Numbered from the stretch's first letter, positions 34,981 through 46,641 are shown. The stretch: 64,000 nt of DNA from Rhodococcus sp. IEGM 1379 (GCF_030056815.1 NZ_JASHKR010000003.1:1-64000); one strand, 5' to 3'. Notes: generated from the sequence alone by a model not told the origin. Numbers and translations: made by a program.

Positions 34981-35463
34981 ATGGCAGAACCACAGTCGGC
35001 AACGACGCCGACCACACCGCCAGACGACGGCGCGACCGCACAAGAGACGTACCTCGAAGTCTGGGGTGACACCGTCAACGGCCGCCACCTCGCGATCGCC
35101 GTCGTCGTCGGTAGCGTCATCGGCGCATCCGCCCTGCTCGCCGCACAAGCGTTCTTCGAGCGTGTGGTCAGCGAAGCATCGCTCGCCCAGGCTTACAGCC
35201 TGCTCGTCGGGATCGCCGCATGCCTCGTTGCCGGAATCGTCTGCGGCATCTTCATCAAGCCCAAGCGCATCGTTGCTCTGGCCGCAGCGGACGTGGAGTC
35301 CATCGACGGTGTCATCACGATGATGAGCGAACAACGCCAGGGTCTGGGCACTCTCGCCGACATCCCCGAGCAGAGCCAGAAGGAGCTTCGCGAACTCGGA
35401 CTCTACGAGCACTTTGCTGCTGCCGAAGCCGCCGCTTCGCAGAAGGAGGGCAAGACCTCATGA
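34981..35463 (+). CDS. Small two-helix membrane subunit of the TctA-like transporter
   Basis: 160 residues. A polar N-terminus of about 40 residues leads to two transmembrane helices (LAIAVVVGSVIGASALLAAQAFF and YSLLVGIAACLVAGIVCGIFI), then a cytoplasmic tail with a helical, charged region. It precedes the TctA-like permease with an ATGA overlap, the position a TctB subunit would hold, but TctB usually has four helices and I see no clear TctB similarity. Probably an accessory subunit of the permease. TGGAGA lies upstream of the ATG. Confidence 0.65.
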   Translation: MAEPQSATTPTTPPDDGATAQETYLEVWGDTVNGRHLAIAVVVGSVIGASALLAAQAFFERVVSEASLAQAYSLLVGIAACLVAGIVCGIFIKPKRIVALAAADVESIDGVITMMSEQRQGLGTLADIPEQSQKELRELGLYEHFAAAEAAASQKEGKTS

Positions 35464-36842
35464 GTTCCGTCCTCACCAACGAAATCCTGATCGCCGTTCT
35501 CTTCGGCATCATCGGCGCAGTCGCCTTCACGTTCATCGGTCTGATCTCCGGCACCGATGAAACTGCCACCATTGCACCGCTGACCCTGCTCGTGATTCTC
35601 CTCGGCGCTCCCCCGGCGGCCGTCTTCACGTTCTTCCTCTCCGGTGCCATCGCCAAGCACATGACCCACGCTGTCCCGACGATGCTCCTCGGCATTCCCG
35701 GTGACACCATGGCGATTCCGCTGCTGCCCGAAGCCCAGATGATGCGGTCGCTCGGTATCCCGCACATCGCGCTCCGCAAGGCGATCTCCGGCGCGGTCGT
35801 CTCCGCATTCGTAGCAGTGCCGGTCGCTGTGCTGTTCGCAACTATTCTGGCGCCCTTCGCAGATACCGTGCAGTCGATAGCACCGTGGCTGTTTCTGGTC
35901 GCGGCGATAGGTATCGCCTACGCATCCCCCGGCCGCTGGGCCGGCGTCGTCGCACTCATTCCCTTCGTCGTCCTGATTCTCGGTGTTCGTGCACTCACGA
36001 AGAGCTACGACGTATCGCTGAACATCAGCTACTTCCTCGCCATCGCCGTCGGACCTCTGATTGCTGATCTCGCTCTGACCCTCGGCCCCTCCAGCCGTAA
36101 AGAAATGGAACGCAGCGAGCCCAAGACCGTCGCGCTCGCTCCGGACATCAAGGGCTGGAAGGGTTACTTCCCCAACCCGCTCAAGGTCCTCGACAAGAAG
36201 CAGACCGCCTACACGGCCGCCGCAGCGACCGTCTCCAGTGCAACCTTCGTCTTCAGCCCCGTCGCCATGACGGTCCTGATGGGTGAACTGGTCGGTGCTC
36301 GCATCAAGAACGGCTACCACCGACTCACCACCATGGTCTCGGCCAAGAACGGCACCACGGAATCCACCTACATCGCAGAAACCCTCATTCCGCTGGTCGC
36401 CTTCGGTCTGCCGCTGAGCCCACTTGCCGCCGGACCGGCAGCTCCCCTGTTCAACGCACCGCCGGTCTTCGAGACCAATCAGGAAACCGGAGTCATCAAT
36501 AACCTCTCCACGTACCTGACGCAGTGGGAGTTTCTGCTCTACGGCCTGCTCGCCGTCATCACCGCCACCGTCATCGCCTACCCCTTCGCGATGAACTACG
36601 CGTACCGAGCTGCCTCAGCCGTGGTCAAGCACATCAGCCACGAGGCCGTCATCGCGGTCTTCACCGGCCTCGTCGTCGTCATCAGCATCTGGGAAGGCGG
36701 CATCCTCGGCCTCCTGATCACCGTGACCGTCGGACTGGTCGGCGGCCTGCTGGGACGTCTGTTCAAGATTCACGGCGGAGTTCTGTTCATGGGTTACTAC
36801 GTGGCCCTGTTCAGCGTCCCCGCCTTGATCAACCTGTTCTGA
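35460..36842 (+). CDS. TctA-like permease, putative mevalonate/carboxylate importer
   Basis: 460 residues, ten or more helices. The first half holds TMLLGIPGDTMAIPLLPEAQMMRSLG, matching the GxPGxxxA motif of TctA permeases; LIPLVAFGLPLSPLAAGPAAPLF in the second half is the matching repeat. In classical tripartite systems TctA works with TctB and a periplasmic TctC; no TctC is present here. As last gene of the mvaAB operon it probably imports mevalonate or another 3-hydroxy-3-methyl acid; that substrate is inference. ATG at 35460 overlaps the upstream stop; the frame is open further upstream inside the previous gene. Confidence 0.8.
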   Translation: MSSVLTNEILIAVLFGIIGAVAFTFIGLISGTDETATIAPLTLLVILLGAPPAAVFTFFLSGAIAKHMTHAVPTMLLGIPGDTMAIPLLPEAQMMRSLGIPHIALRKAISGAVVSAFVAVPVAVLFATILAPFADTVQSIAPWLFLVAAIGIAYASPGRWAGVVALIPFVVLILGVRALTKSYDVSLNISYFLAIAVGPLIADLALTLGPSSRKEMERSEPKTVALAPDIKGWKGYFPNPLKVLDKKQTAYTAAAATVSSATFVFSPVAMTVLMGELVGARIKNGYHRLTTMVSAKNGTTESTYIAETLIPLVAFGLPLSPLAAGPAAPLFNAPPVFETNQETGVINNLSTYLTQWEFLLYGLLAVITATVIAYPFAMNYAYRAASAVVKHISHEAVIAVFTGLVVVISIWEGGILGLLITVTVGLVGGLLGRLFKIHGGVLFMGYYVALFSVPALINLF

Positions 36843-36851
36843 CGCGAACAA

Positions 36852-36890
36852 ACGTGCGGGCCACTGCTATTTCAGCAGTGGCCCGCACGT
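36852..36890. terminator. Perfect hairpin inside the 3' end of bioD
   Basis: 17-bp perfect stem (ACGTGCGGGCCACTGCT at 36852-36868, its complement at 36874-36890) with loop ATTTC. It lies ten bases after the TctA-like stop and, on the other strand, overlaps the last seven codons and stop of bioD. It can stop both convergent transcripts. There is no long T-run. Confidence 0.75.
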
Positions 36891-37568
36891 CTCTATGCGT
36901 ACGGCACCGAATTCTTCGGACGCCCGACGCGCAAATTCCTCGGAATTCTCGCCGCCGATCCCGGCGGGCATCGATCCCAGCAACGGCACGCCGGTGACCG
37001 ACACGAGGTCGTCTCGATTACACCGCTCCGCCAAGTCTGGATCCCCAGGCCAGGAACCGATGACCAACCCGGCACACCGAACACCCCCACTTGCCAGCGC
37101 TTCGACGCTCAGAGCGCTGTGGTTGAGAGTGCCCAAGCCAGATGCGACCACCAGAACCGCCGGTGCCTCCAACTCCGCTGCAACGTCGCGAATGGTGAAT
37201 CCGCCGAGGCCGAGGCGGACCAGCACGCCACCGGCTCCTTCGACCAGTGTCAGATCGTGTGCAGCATCCAACTCTCGGGCCTTGTCCACTACCTCGTCGA
37301 ATGTGAGCATCGGCAGACCGCTGCGCCGCGCCGCGGTATCGGGGGCTAGCGGATCCGGATACCGCGCTAGTTCGACCAAGCTCGCCCCGCCGCCGGTCAG
37401 TCGATCGATCTCGGCCAGATCCCCGGCCCCACCGGGTTCGACCCCGGTTTGCGCGGGCTTGAGCACGGCGACCGACTTACCGGACTGCAAGGCAGCCGAC
37501 GCCAATGCCGCTGTCACCACAGTCTTTCCGACATCAGTCGATGTGCCCGTCACGATCAGAATGCTCAT
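36867..37568 (-). CDS. bioD: ATP-dependent dethiobiotin synthetase
   Basis: 233 residues. P-loop [16 protein letters not shown] at about 8-23; KPAQTG (about 37-42) and [10 protein letters not shown] (about 107-116) are the conserved substrate and Mg-binding segments. It closes the ureido ring of 7,8-diaminopelargonate with CO2 and ATP. ATG overlaps the bioF stop (ATGA). The stop codon is in the loop of a strong hairpin shared with the convergent mvaAB operon. Controlled through the BioQ box upstream of bioF. Confidence 0.93.
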   Translation of the reverse strand: MSILIVTGTSTDVGKTVVTAALASAALQSGKSVAVLKPAQTGVEPGGAGDLAEIDRLTGGGASLVELARYPDPLAPDTAARRSGLPMLTFDEVVDKARELDAAHDLTLVEGAGGVLVRLGLGGFTIRDVAAELEAPAVLVVASGLGTLNHSALSVEALASGGVRCAGLVIGSWPGDPDLAERCNRDDLVSVTGVPLLGSMPAGIGGENSEEFARRASEEFGAVRIETCGPLLK

Positions 37569-38698
37569 ACGCGCGCGCCTTCCAAGACCTCACCGAGCAC
37601 ACTGCTGATCACAGCCATCTCTGCTTCGGAGATAGTTGCCCGAGCCGTCAGACGCAGTCGCGACGTCCCCGCGGGGACGGACGGTGGACGGAAGCAGCCG
37701 ACATGCAGACCCAACCGTCGACATTCATCGGCCGCATCGTACGCCCGCTGGGGGTCACCGAGAACCACTGACACAACAGCAGATTCAGGCTTTCCGACGC
37801 CGGCGATCGTTGCCAGTTCCGACGCCCGATCCAACACGTCGCGGGCTCGCGTCGGCTCCCGGCGGAGAATTGCCAGCGCTGCCCGGGCCGCTCCCACTGC
37901 TGCGGGCGCCAGTCCGGTATCGAAGATGAAGGTTCGGGCGGCGTCGATCAGATGGGCGCGAATCTTCTGGTATCCCAACACAACCCCGCCCTGACTGGCG
38001 AGGGATTTCGACAATGTTGCCGTCACCACGACGTCCGGTTCGCCCGCCAATCCGACCTCGTGCACCAACCCGCGGCCACCATTTCCGCGTACCCCAACCC
38101 CATGTGCCTCGTCGACGAGCAGAAGGGCGCCATATTCGCGCGCGACCTCGTGCATCTCCCGCAACGGCGCCAGGTCACCGTCCGCACTGAACACGGAGTC
38201 CGTGACTACGAGCGCACGCTCCTCGGTTCTGGTTCTCAATTGCTCCGCAAGAAAGTCCACATCGGAATGCGGTGCCACAACGACACGGGCGCGGGACAAC
38301 CGGCAGGCGTCGACGAGCGAGGCGTGCGATCCGGCGTCGGAGATTATCAGTGATCCGGGACCTGAAAGTGCCGTTACAGCACCGAGATTCGCGGTGTACC
38401 CGGAAGAGAAAACCAGCCCGGCGTCGGCTCCGACAAACTCTGCGAGCTCGAGTTCGAGCAATTCGTGTTCGGTGGTGGTTCCGGTGACCAGGCGTGAACC
38501 GGTAGCACCGGCGCCCCAGCGTTGCAGCGACGCGATCGCACCCGCGACCACGTCGGGATGACGGACAAGACCCAAGTAATCATTGGAGGCGAGGTCGATC
38601 AGCGGAGCGTCCGCTGACCGCGGCCGGAGTTCGCGGCGCAACCCGGCCGCTCGGCGATCCGATTCGACGGCGGTGAGCCAGTCCAACGACGTGTTCAT
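37565..38698 (-). CDS. bioF: 8-amino-7-oxononanoate synthase
   Basis: 377 residues, PLP enzyme condensing pimeloyl thioester with L-alanine. [31 protein letters not shown] and [15 protein letters not shown] with the PLP lysine are diagnostic. Start uncertain: ATG at 38698 (MNTSLDWL) or ATG at 38710 four codons earlier; neither has a good ribosome site. A TATGGT at 38706-38711 (minus strand) could be a -10 box for a leaderless message starting at 38698. Followed by overlapping bioD; divergent from bioA with a BioQ box between. Confidence 0.92.
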   Translation of the reverse strand: MNTSLDWLTAVESDRRAAGLRRELRPRSADAPLIDLASNDYLGLVRHPDVVAGAIASLQRWGAGATGSRLVTGTTTEHELLELELAEFVGADAGLVFSSGYTANLGAVTALSGPGSLIISDAGSHASLVDACRLSRARVVVAPHSDVDFLAEQLRTRTEERALVVTDSVFSADGDLAPLREMHEVAREYGALLLVDEAHGVGVRGNGGRGLVHEVGLAGEPDVVVTATLSKSLASQGGVVLGYQKIRAHLIDAARTFIFDTGLAPAAVGAARAALAILRREPTRARDVLDRASELATIAGVGKPESAVVSVVLGDPQRAYDAADECRRLGLHVGCFRPPSVPAGTSRLRLTARATISEAEMAVISSVLGEVLEGARV

Positions 38699-38713
38699 TT
38701 TTCCGACCATACT

Positions 38714-38726
38714 TGAACACCGTTCA
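38714..38726. promoter_or_regulatory. BioQ box between bioF and bioA
   Basis: Perfect palindrome TGAAC-ACC-GTTCA, flanked by one further symmetric pair (T/A). It lies in the roughly 50-base divergent bioF/bioA region and is identical in pattern to the boxes at bioB/bioQ (27878-27906). It should repress both directions when biotin is sufficient. Confidence 0.85.
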
Positions 38727-38748
38727 AGCCACTAGCTAAGGTGCACCG

Positions 38749-40056
38749 GTGCACACAATCGGACTGGACTCGACAACCGTCTCCGCCATGGACGCCGAGC
38801 ACCTCTGGCATCCGTACGGGGCATTTCCTGCCACTACCCGGCCGCTCGTCGTCGACAGCGCCCAGGGAGCAACGCTGACGCTGGCCGACGGCCGTCAACT
38901 CGTCGACGGCATGAGTTCGTGGTGGGCCGCAATTCACGGGTACCGCAATCCTGTACTCGACGCCGCCGCGACAAGACAACTGAGCAAGATGAGCCACGTC
39001 ATGTTCGGCGGTCTCACCCATGAACCAGCGGCCAGATTGGCGCAATTACTCGTCGAGATCACCCCCGACGGACTCGACAAGGTCTTCCTCTCCGATTCCG
39101 GCTCCGTGGCCGTCGAAGTCGCGGTCAAGATGTGCCTGCAGTACTGGCGCAGTCTCGGAAAACCGTCGAAGAATCGGCTGATGACCTGGCGCGGCGGTTA
39201 CCACGGCGATACCTTCACCCCGATGAGCGTGTGCGATCCCGACGGCGGCATGCACTCACTCTGGACCGACGTCCTCCGGGCACAGATCTTTGCCGACGCT
39301 CCCCCGACCGACTACCGGCCCGAGTACGTCCGGCATCTCGAAACGCTGCTGGCCGCGCACCACGACGAACTCGCGGCGGTCATCATCGAACCGGTGGTGC
39401 AGGGAGCCGGCGGCATGCGATTCCACGACCCGGAGTATCTCGTCGACCTCAGGACACTCTGCGACAACTACGACGTCTTGCTCGTGTTCGACGAAATCGC
39501 AACCGGATTCGGCCGAACTGGCGAACTTTTCGCTGCCGATCACGCCGGCGTCAGTCCCGACGTCATGTGCGTCGGAAAAGCCCTGACCGGTGGATACATG
39601 AGTTTGGCCGCCACTCTGTGCACCACCGAGATGGCCGAAATCATCACAGCCGGTGACGGCGGCGGACTGATGCACGGACCGACATTCATGGGTAATCCAC
39701 TGGCCTGTGCAATAGCCGTCGCATCAACCGAACTCGTGCTGGCAATGGACTGGCGACGTGACGTGCGAAATCTGAAGCGCAGACTCACTCACGGATTGGC
39801 CGAAGCCATCTCGATCCCCGGCGTCGTGGACGTTCGAGTGCTGGGCGGAATCGGAGTGATCGAACTGGATCACCCGGTAAACATGCAGACCGCCACCGAC
39901 GCCGCCGTCCGCTCCGGAGTCTGGCTGCGCCCTTTCCGCAACGTCGTCTACACAATGCCGCCGTACCTCTGTTCCGGAGCGGAGGTGGAACAGATCACAG
40001 CCGGAATGCTCGAGGTAGCGCGTAGTCAACAGGAACGCTCTCTCGTCGGGCGATAG
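38749..40056 (+). CDS. bioA: Adenosylmethionine-8-amino-7-oxononanoate aminotransferase
   Basis: 435 residues, class III PLP aminotransferase. [23 protein letters not shown] and [15 protein letters not shown] at the N-terminus are BioA-specific (the W-W substrate site); [16 protein letters not shown] binds PLP and the Schiff-base lysine is in [16 protein letters not shown]. It uses SAM as amino donor to form 7,8-diaminopelargonate. GTG start with AAGGTG six bases upstream. Divergent from bioFD under one BioQ box. Confidence 0.94.
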   Translation: MHTIGLDSTTVSAMDAEHLWHPYGAFPATTRPLVVDSAQGATLTLADGRQLVDGMSSWWAAIHGYRNPVLDAAATRQLSKMSHVMFGGLTHEPAARLAQLLVEITPDGLDKVFLSDSGSVAVEVAVKMCLQYWRSLGKPSKNRLMTWRGGYHGDTFTPMSVCDPDGGMHSLWTDVLRAQIFADAPPTDYRPEYVRHLETLLAAHHDELAAVIIEPVVQGAGGMRFHDPEYLVDLRTLCDNYDVLLVFDEIATGFGRTGELFAADHAGVSPDVMCVGKALTGGYMSLAATLCTTEMAEIITAGDGGGLMHGPTFMGNPLACAIAVASTELVLAMDWRRDVRNLKRRLTHGLAEAISIPGVVDVRVLGGIGVIELDHPVNMQTATDAAVRSGVWLRPFRNVVYTMPPYLCSGAEVEQITAGMLEVARSQQERSLVGR

Positions 40057-40065
40057 GGTTCGGTC

Positions 40066-42321
<2,256 letters not shown>

Positions 42322-42331
42322 GGAGAACACA

Positions 42332-44680
42332 ATGGCGCCGATCACCAGCACATACCGACTGCAGTTGCGGCCCGACGCCTTCACCCTCCGTGATGCTGCG
42401 AAGTTGGTCGATTACCTTGACGAACTGGGTGTCTCGCACCTCTATCTGTCCCCGATCCTGACTGCGACCTCCGGATCAACGCATGGTTACGACGTCACCG
42501 ATCCGACGACGGTTTCCGAAGGGCTCGGCGGCCGAGATGCGTTGGTTGAACTCGCTCGTCGCATCCACGAGCGCGGCATGGGGTTAATCGTCGATCTGGT
42601 ACCCAATCATGTCGGCGTCGCCAAGCCACAGGAAAATGCTTGGTGGTGGGATGTTCTCACGCACGGAAGGTCTTCGGAGTACGCAGATTTCTTCGACATC
42701 GACTGGGACCGCGGCAACGGCGCTGACGGGAAACTCGCACTCCCGATGCTGGGGAAACCTTCAGATCTCGAGGCCCTTCAGATCGACCACAGCAACGGCG
42801 CACCGCTTCTCGCATTCTACGAACACCGGTTCCCGATCGCGCCGGGAACCGAATCGGTTTCGCCTAGCGAGGTTCACGAGCGACAGTCGTACCGCTTGGT
42901 CCCGTGGAACACCGGAATCAGTACCTACCGGAGGTTCTTCACGGTCAATGAACTGGCTGCACTTCGCCAGGAAGACCCTCGTGTTTTCGAACTGTGCCAT
43001 CGCGAACTGAAATCCTGGGTCGACGAGGGATTGATCGACGGAGTTCGGATCGACCATCCCGACGGACTGACCGATCCCGCAAGCTATCTCGTACAACTAC
43101 GTGAACTTATCGGCCCTGACCAATGGATCGTGATCGAGAAGATTCTCGGGCACACCGAACCTCTCGATCCACTACTCCCCGTCGACGGCACCACCGGCTA
43201 CGACGCTTTGAATCAACTCGGCGGCGTTTTTGTCAATCCTGGTGCCGAACACGAATTTTCCGAACTGTCGGCGGCGCTGACCGGCAACGACGGCGATCGT
43301 GCGTGGCTCCATCACACGGAGCGGCAGTTGAAACGGGAGACGGCACGAGGTGAGCTTGCGCCCGAGATCCGCCGACTAGTGCGTGCGATCCAACTCGAAA
43401 CCGGAGGCCTGTGCAGCGACAAGGAGTTGAATGATGCCGTCGTCGTAGCCGTCGCCCGAATGCCTGTGTATCGCTCCGACTACAGTCCGCTCGCCGGCCT
43501 GGCGGCTCATATTTTCGGTGAGATTCACGAGCTCGCGCCCGGCTACGAGGTGCCGTTCAATGCTCTGACACAAGCGCTTTCCAGCGGCGGTGAGGCTACC
43601 ATCCGCTTCCAACAGGTCTGCGGCGCCGTGATGGCCAAGTCTGTCGAAGATCGATTGTTCTATCGGACTGCGCGTTTGATCTCCCGACAAGAAGTTGGCG
43701 GCAATCCCGCCGCGTTCGCTGTCTCGGTTGCCGAATTCCATCTCGCCAACGCTGATCGCGCACGCCTGTGGCCCAAAACCATGACCACCCTCTCCACTCA
43801 CGACACCAAACGCGGAGAAGACGTTCGCGCGCGCATCAGTGTGCTGTCCCAGATGCCGACGCTGTGGTCTCGGCTGCTTCGGGATTGGGAAGAGGCGGCC
43901 CCCAGTCCTGACGCATTGACGGGATTGTTCTTGTGGCAGAACCTCGTCGGGGTCTGGCCTGTGGGTGCACCAACACCCGATTTCCGTTCACGTGTTCACG
44001 CCTACGCGCAAAAGGCGATCCGCGAAGCCGCATTGCGGACCTCCTGGAACTCGCCTGATTCGACGTTCGAGACTGCCGTTCACCGTTGGATCGACGACGC
44101 CATCGACGGCTCGGTCGGAAAGTCGATTTCGGAACTGGTGTTGCGTATCGCACGTCATGCATGGTCGGACTCGTTGGGCCAGAAGCTCCTTCAGATCTGT
44201 GGTCCCGGAATACCCGATATCTACCAGGGCACGGAACTGTGGGAGGACTCCCTTGTCGACCCCGACAATCGCCGACTGGTCGACTTCGACATCCGGAAGT
44301 CGTTGCTCGATAGTCCTGCGACTCCCGTCGACGCCACCGGCGCTGCGAAGTTGCGTCTCGTCCGAACAGCGTTGCAGCTCAGGCGTGAGAACCCCGACTG
44401 GTTTATCGGCGGAACCTACCGGCCGATTCTCGCGTCGGGTGCCGGATCCGGCCACGTCATCGGATTTTCTCGGGGTCCGGCGGGAGCTGACCCGACCGTC
44501 ATCGCGGTGGCCACACGCCACTCGATGGTTCTAGCCGATCACGGCTGGGGAGACACAACGCTGAATCTTCCGGACGGTGACTGGACAGACATTCTGACCG
44601 GGCGCCCAGTCACGTCGAATCGGATGCTGACCATCCTTGCCGGCGGTCCGACGGCACTGTTGGTCAGAACCGATTCGTAA
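42332..44680 (+). CDS. treY: Maltooligosyltrehalose synthase
   Basis: 782 residues, GH13-family enzyme that isomerises the reducing end of maltodextrins into a trehalose unit. TSTYRLQLRPDAFTLRDAAKLVDYLDELGVSHLYLSPIL opens the barrel; LIVDLVPNHVGV, GVRIDHPDGLTDPASYL and MTTLSTHDTKRGEDVRARI are TreY signatures; IPDIYQGTEL sits near the end. Length is typical (about 770-820). GAGGAG precedes the ATG. No treZ, which would release trehalose, follows within the window. Confidence 0.94.
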   Translation: MAPITSTYRLQLRPDAFTLRDAAKLVDYLDELGVSHLYLSPILTATSGSTHGYDVTDPTTVSEGLGGRDALVELARRIHERGMGLIVDLVPNHVGVAKPQENAWWWDVLTHGRSSEYADFFDIDWDRGNGADGKLALPMLGKPSDLEALQIDHSNGAPLLAFYEHRFPIAPGTESVSPSEVHERQSYRLVPWNTGISTYRRFFTVNELAALRQEDPRVFELCHRELKSWVDEGLIDGVRIDHPDGLTDPASYLVQLRELIGPDQWIVIEKILGHTEPLDPLLPVDGTTGYDALNQLGGVFVNPGAEHEFSELSAALTGNDGDRAWLHHTERQLKRETARGELAPEIRRLVRAIQLETGGLCSDKELNDAVVVAVARMPVYRSDYSPLAGLAAHIFGEIHELAPGYEVPFNALTQALSSGGEATIRFQQVCGAVMAKSVEDRLFYRTARLISRQEVGGNPAAFAVSVAEFHLANADRARLWPKTMTTLSTHDTKRGEDVRARISVLSQMPTLWSRLLRDWEEAAPSPDALTGLFLWQNLVGVWPVGAPTPDFRSRVHAYAQKAIREAALRTSWNSPDSTFETAVHRWIDDAIDGSVGKSISELVLRIARHAWSDSLGQKLLQICGPGIPDIYQGTELWEDSLVDPDNRRLVDFDIRKSLLDSPATPVDATGAAKLRLVRTALQLRRENPDWFIGGTYRPILASGAGSGHVIGFSRGPAGADPTVIAVATRHSMVLADHGWGDTTLNLPDGDWTDILTGRPVTSNRMLTILAGGPTALLVRTDS

Positions 44681-44777
44681 TGTAATTCCGCTGAACGGAC
44701 AAAGCTCCTCCTTAGCGTCGTTCGTCGCGCTAACTTTTCAGGACAAGTCCATTCGTCATTTCGGAGGTTGTACAGAG

Positions 44778-45590
44778 ATGTCATCAAATCGCTACGCCGG
44801 CAAGGTCGCATTCATCACAGGAGCGGCTCGCGGCCAGGGCCGCGCCGAAGCAATTCGCCTCGCGCAGGAAGGTGCCGACATCATCGCCGTCGACGCCTGC
44901 ATCCAGTTCGATTCCACCGCCTATGCCGGTGCCACCGAAGACGACCTCGCCGAGACTGTCGAACTGGTCAAGGCACTCGATCGTCGGATCATCGCCACCA
45001 AGACCGACGTTCGTGACTTCTCGGCACTCTCCGCCGCGCTCGATGCCGGTATTGCCGAACTCGGCCGACTCGACGTCGTCGTGGCCAACGCCGGAATCTG
45101 TTCTGCCAACATGTCGTGGGAAATCACGCCCGAGCAGTGGCAGGAAACGTTGGACGTCAACCTGACCGGCGTCTTCTACACCGCCAAAGCCGCAATCCCG
45201 CACCTCATCAAACAGGGCACGGGCGGCTCGATCATCTTCACCAGTTCCGTTGCCGGCCTGCGCGGACTCCCCTTCCTCGGCCACTACGTTGCCAGCAAGC
45301 ACGGCATCACCGGACTTGCCAAGACCATGGCGTCGGAGTTGGGTCAGTACAACATTCGGGTCAACACCATCCACCCACACGGTGTTGCGACCGGCATGCA
45401 GATGACCGATATGCAGCCCCTCATCGCTGCCCACGCGCACACCCTCGGCCCGATCTTCATGCAAACACTGCCCGATCCCGTCAGCCAGCCCGAGGATATC
45501 GCCGCCGCTGTCGCATTCCTCGGATCCGACGAGGCACACCACATCACGGGCATCGCAATGCCACTGGACCTCGGAACCCTGATCCGCTGA
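44778..45590 (+). CDS. Mycofactocin-coupled SDR oxidoreductase
   Basis: 270 residues. Classical SDR motifs: TGAARGQGRAEA (cofactor loop), VVANAGI, SVAGLRGLPFLGHYVASKHG (catalytic S-Y-K). The segment between the second strand and the NAG motif carries the extra stretch (DACIQFDSTAYAGATEDDL) typical of mycofactocin-dependent SDRs, which keep NAD bound and pass electrons to mycofactocin; the carveol dehydrogenase of R. erythropolis is of this type. Start ATG at 44778 with GGAGG upstream. Alcohol substrate unknown; closed by a strong hairpin. Confidence 0.85.
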   Translation: MSSNRYAGKVAFITGAARGQGRAEAIRLAQEGADIIAVDACIQFDSTAYAGATEDDLAETVELVKALDRRIIATKTDVRDFSALSAALDAGIAELGRLDVVVANAGICSANMSWEITPEQWQETLDVNLTGVFYTAKAAIPHLIKQGTGGSIIFTSSVAGLRGLPFLGHYVASKHGITGLAKTMASELGQYNIRVNTIHPHGVATGMQMTDMQPLIAAHAHTLGPIFMQTLPDPVSQPEDIAAAVAFLGSDEAHHITGIAMPLDLGTLIR

Positions 45591-45598
45591 TCGCCTCG

Positions 45599-45653
45599 GA
45601 GTGTCCGAATTCCCGTGCGGCGCAGGGCGAACCGCACGGGAATTCGGACACTC
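45599..45653. terminator. Long-stem terminator after the mycofactocin SDR
   Basis: 22-bp perfect stem (45599-45620 and 45632-45653; arms include GTGTCCGAATTCCCGTGCGG) with an 11-base loop, starting nine bases after the SDR stop. No T-run follows. The exceptional length suggests a strong terminator or a mobile-type hairpin. Confidence 0.7.
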
Positions 45654-46011
45654 ACCGCCTCTCAGCTACCACTGGCAACCCCAAGTGACAGACTCAAGGT
45701 CGCTATCGTGGGATCGGGACCGGCAACCGAACATTCACGTTGATGTGACAATGCTGTCACTAATCCATCGCGTGCATGCTCGACAGAATTCGTCGTGTTC
45801 TCCGTGCCACATAATTCGGGGAAAAAGGTGCTGAATAATTCCGAGAATCACAGTGCTACGCGAGGTCGCTCAGTGTCTCCCTGACGACGGAAATTAGTGC
45901 TCGCCCGCGCCCCGGTCGAGCCGGGTCGGCTCGGTCGAGCCGGGTCGGCTCGGCGTTCGTCGACTCCGTCTTCACCGAAGCGAGCGACCCCATACCCGAT
46001 GACGATCGTTG
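45654..46011. other. Gene-free stretch with tandem hairpin repeat
   Basis: I see no convincing gene here. At 45914-45932 and 45933-45951 the same 19-base unit (GGTCGAGCCGGGTCGGCTC) occurs twice in tandem; each copy contains a 6-bp hairpin GAGCCG-GGT-CGGCTC. It lies 61 bases beyond the stop of the convergent ABM-like gene and may act as its terminator. Confidence 0.5.
45914..45951. repeat. Two 19-bp direct repeats, each a hairpin
   Basis: Two identical, adjacent 19-base copies, each able to form a short GC-only stem with a three-base loop. No further copy seen in the window. Confidence 0.75.
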
Positions 46012-46641
46012 TCAAGCCATCTCAGGTACGTGCAGATGAGCGATCGCCAGCTCGAACTCACCTAACTCGAGCAATCGCGCACCGGACTCACGGATTCCCG
46101 AAGTTCTGATGGTCTCGGACTCCTCTCGATTGCCATTCATCGCAGCGGCGCTGTCGAAGGTCACCGACGACACGGCGCGACCGGCAGCAGGATCGACCAG
46201 CAGGCTGGCACTGCAGAACCCCTCGAGCTCTTCCATCGCGGGCAGGGAGGCCATCTTGTACACGTCGACGGCGCGCTCCAGATGGCCCGGCTCGACCTGA
46301 AGCCACGCGACCCTCACGCAAGCACCGCGGCGTGATCGATGATCGCGGCGCAGGACGGCGATGTCCCACCGCGCAACCGCGGCAGTGCCATGGAAGACCT
46401 CAGCCATGCCGGCACGGAGCTGCAGCACTGGGCCTTCGCTCGCGCGAAGGAAATCCTCGTCCGTCCAGGAACTGGTGGCGATGCACCGGCCGGAACTGCG
46501 GTCGACCAGCAGGGACAGTCCGGCGCAGCCGTCGATGCCAGCGAGCGCGGGCATCACGGTATCGCGCATGTGCTTGATCCCTACGTCGATGAACGACGGC
46601 TGCGCATCAATGGTGGTAGAGCGTGCATACACGATCGACAC
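46012..46641 (-). CDS. Tandem ABM-like (dimeric alpha/beta barrel) protein
   Basis: 209 residues that look like two copies of an antibiotic-biosynthesis-monooxygenase-type ferredoxin fold. Copy 1 (about 5-97) has GCAGLSLLVDRSSGRCIATSSWTDEDFLRAS; copy 2 (about 105-205) has GFCSASLLVDPAAGRAVSSVTFDSAAAMNGN, with the same strand-turn-strand pattern. GTG start at 46641 with GAGGAG just before. Such folds include heme-degrading and quinol monooxygenases, but no catalytic residues can be pointed to. Function unknown. Confidence 0.65.
   Translation of the reverse strand: MSIVYARSTTIDAQPSFIDVGIKHMRDTVMPALAGIDGCAGLSLLVDRSSGRCIATSSWTDEDFLRASEGPVLQLRAGMAEVFHGTAAVARWDIAVLRRDHRSRRGACVRVAWLQVEPGHLERAVDVYKMASLPAMEELEGFCSASLLVDPAAGRAVSSVTFDSAAAMNGNREESETIRTSGIRESGARLLELGEFELAIAHLHVPEMA

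Noticed and set aside
35403-36320. Long minus-strand frame inside the TctA-like gene
   Set aside because: Very rich in Asp, Glu, Gly and Arg in the way antisense frames of high-GC membrane genes are; no similarity.
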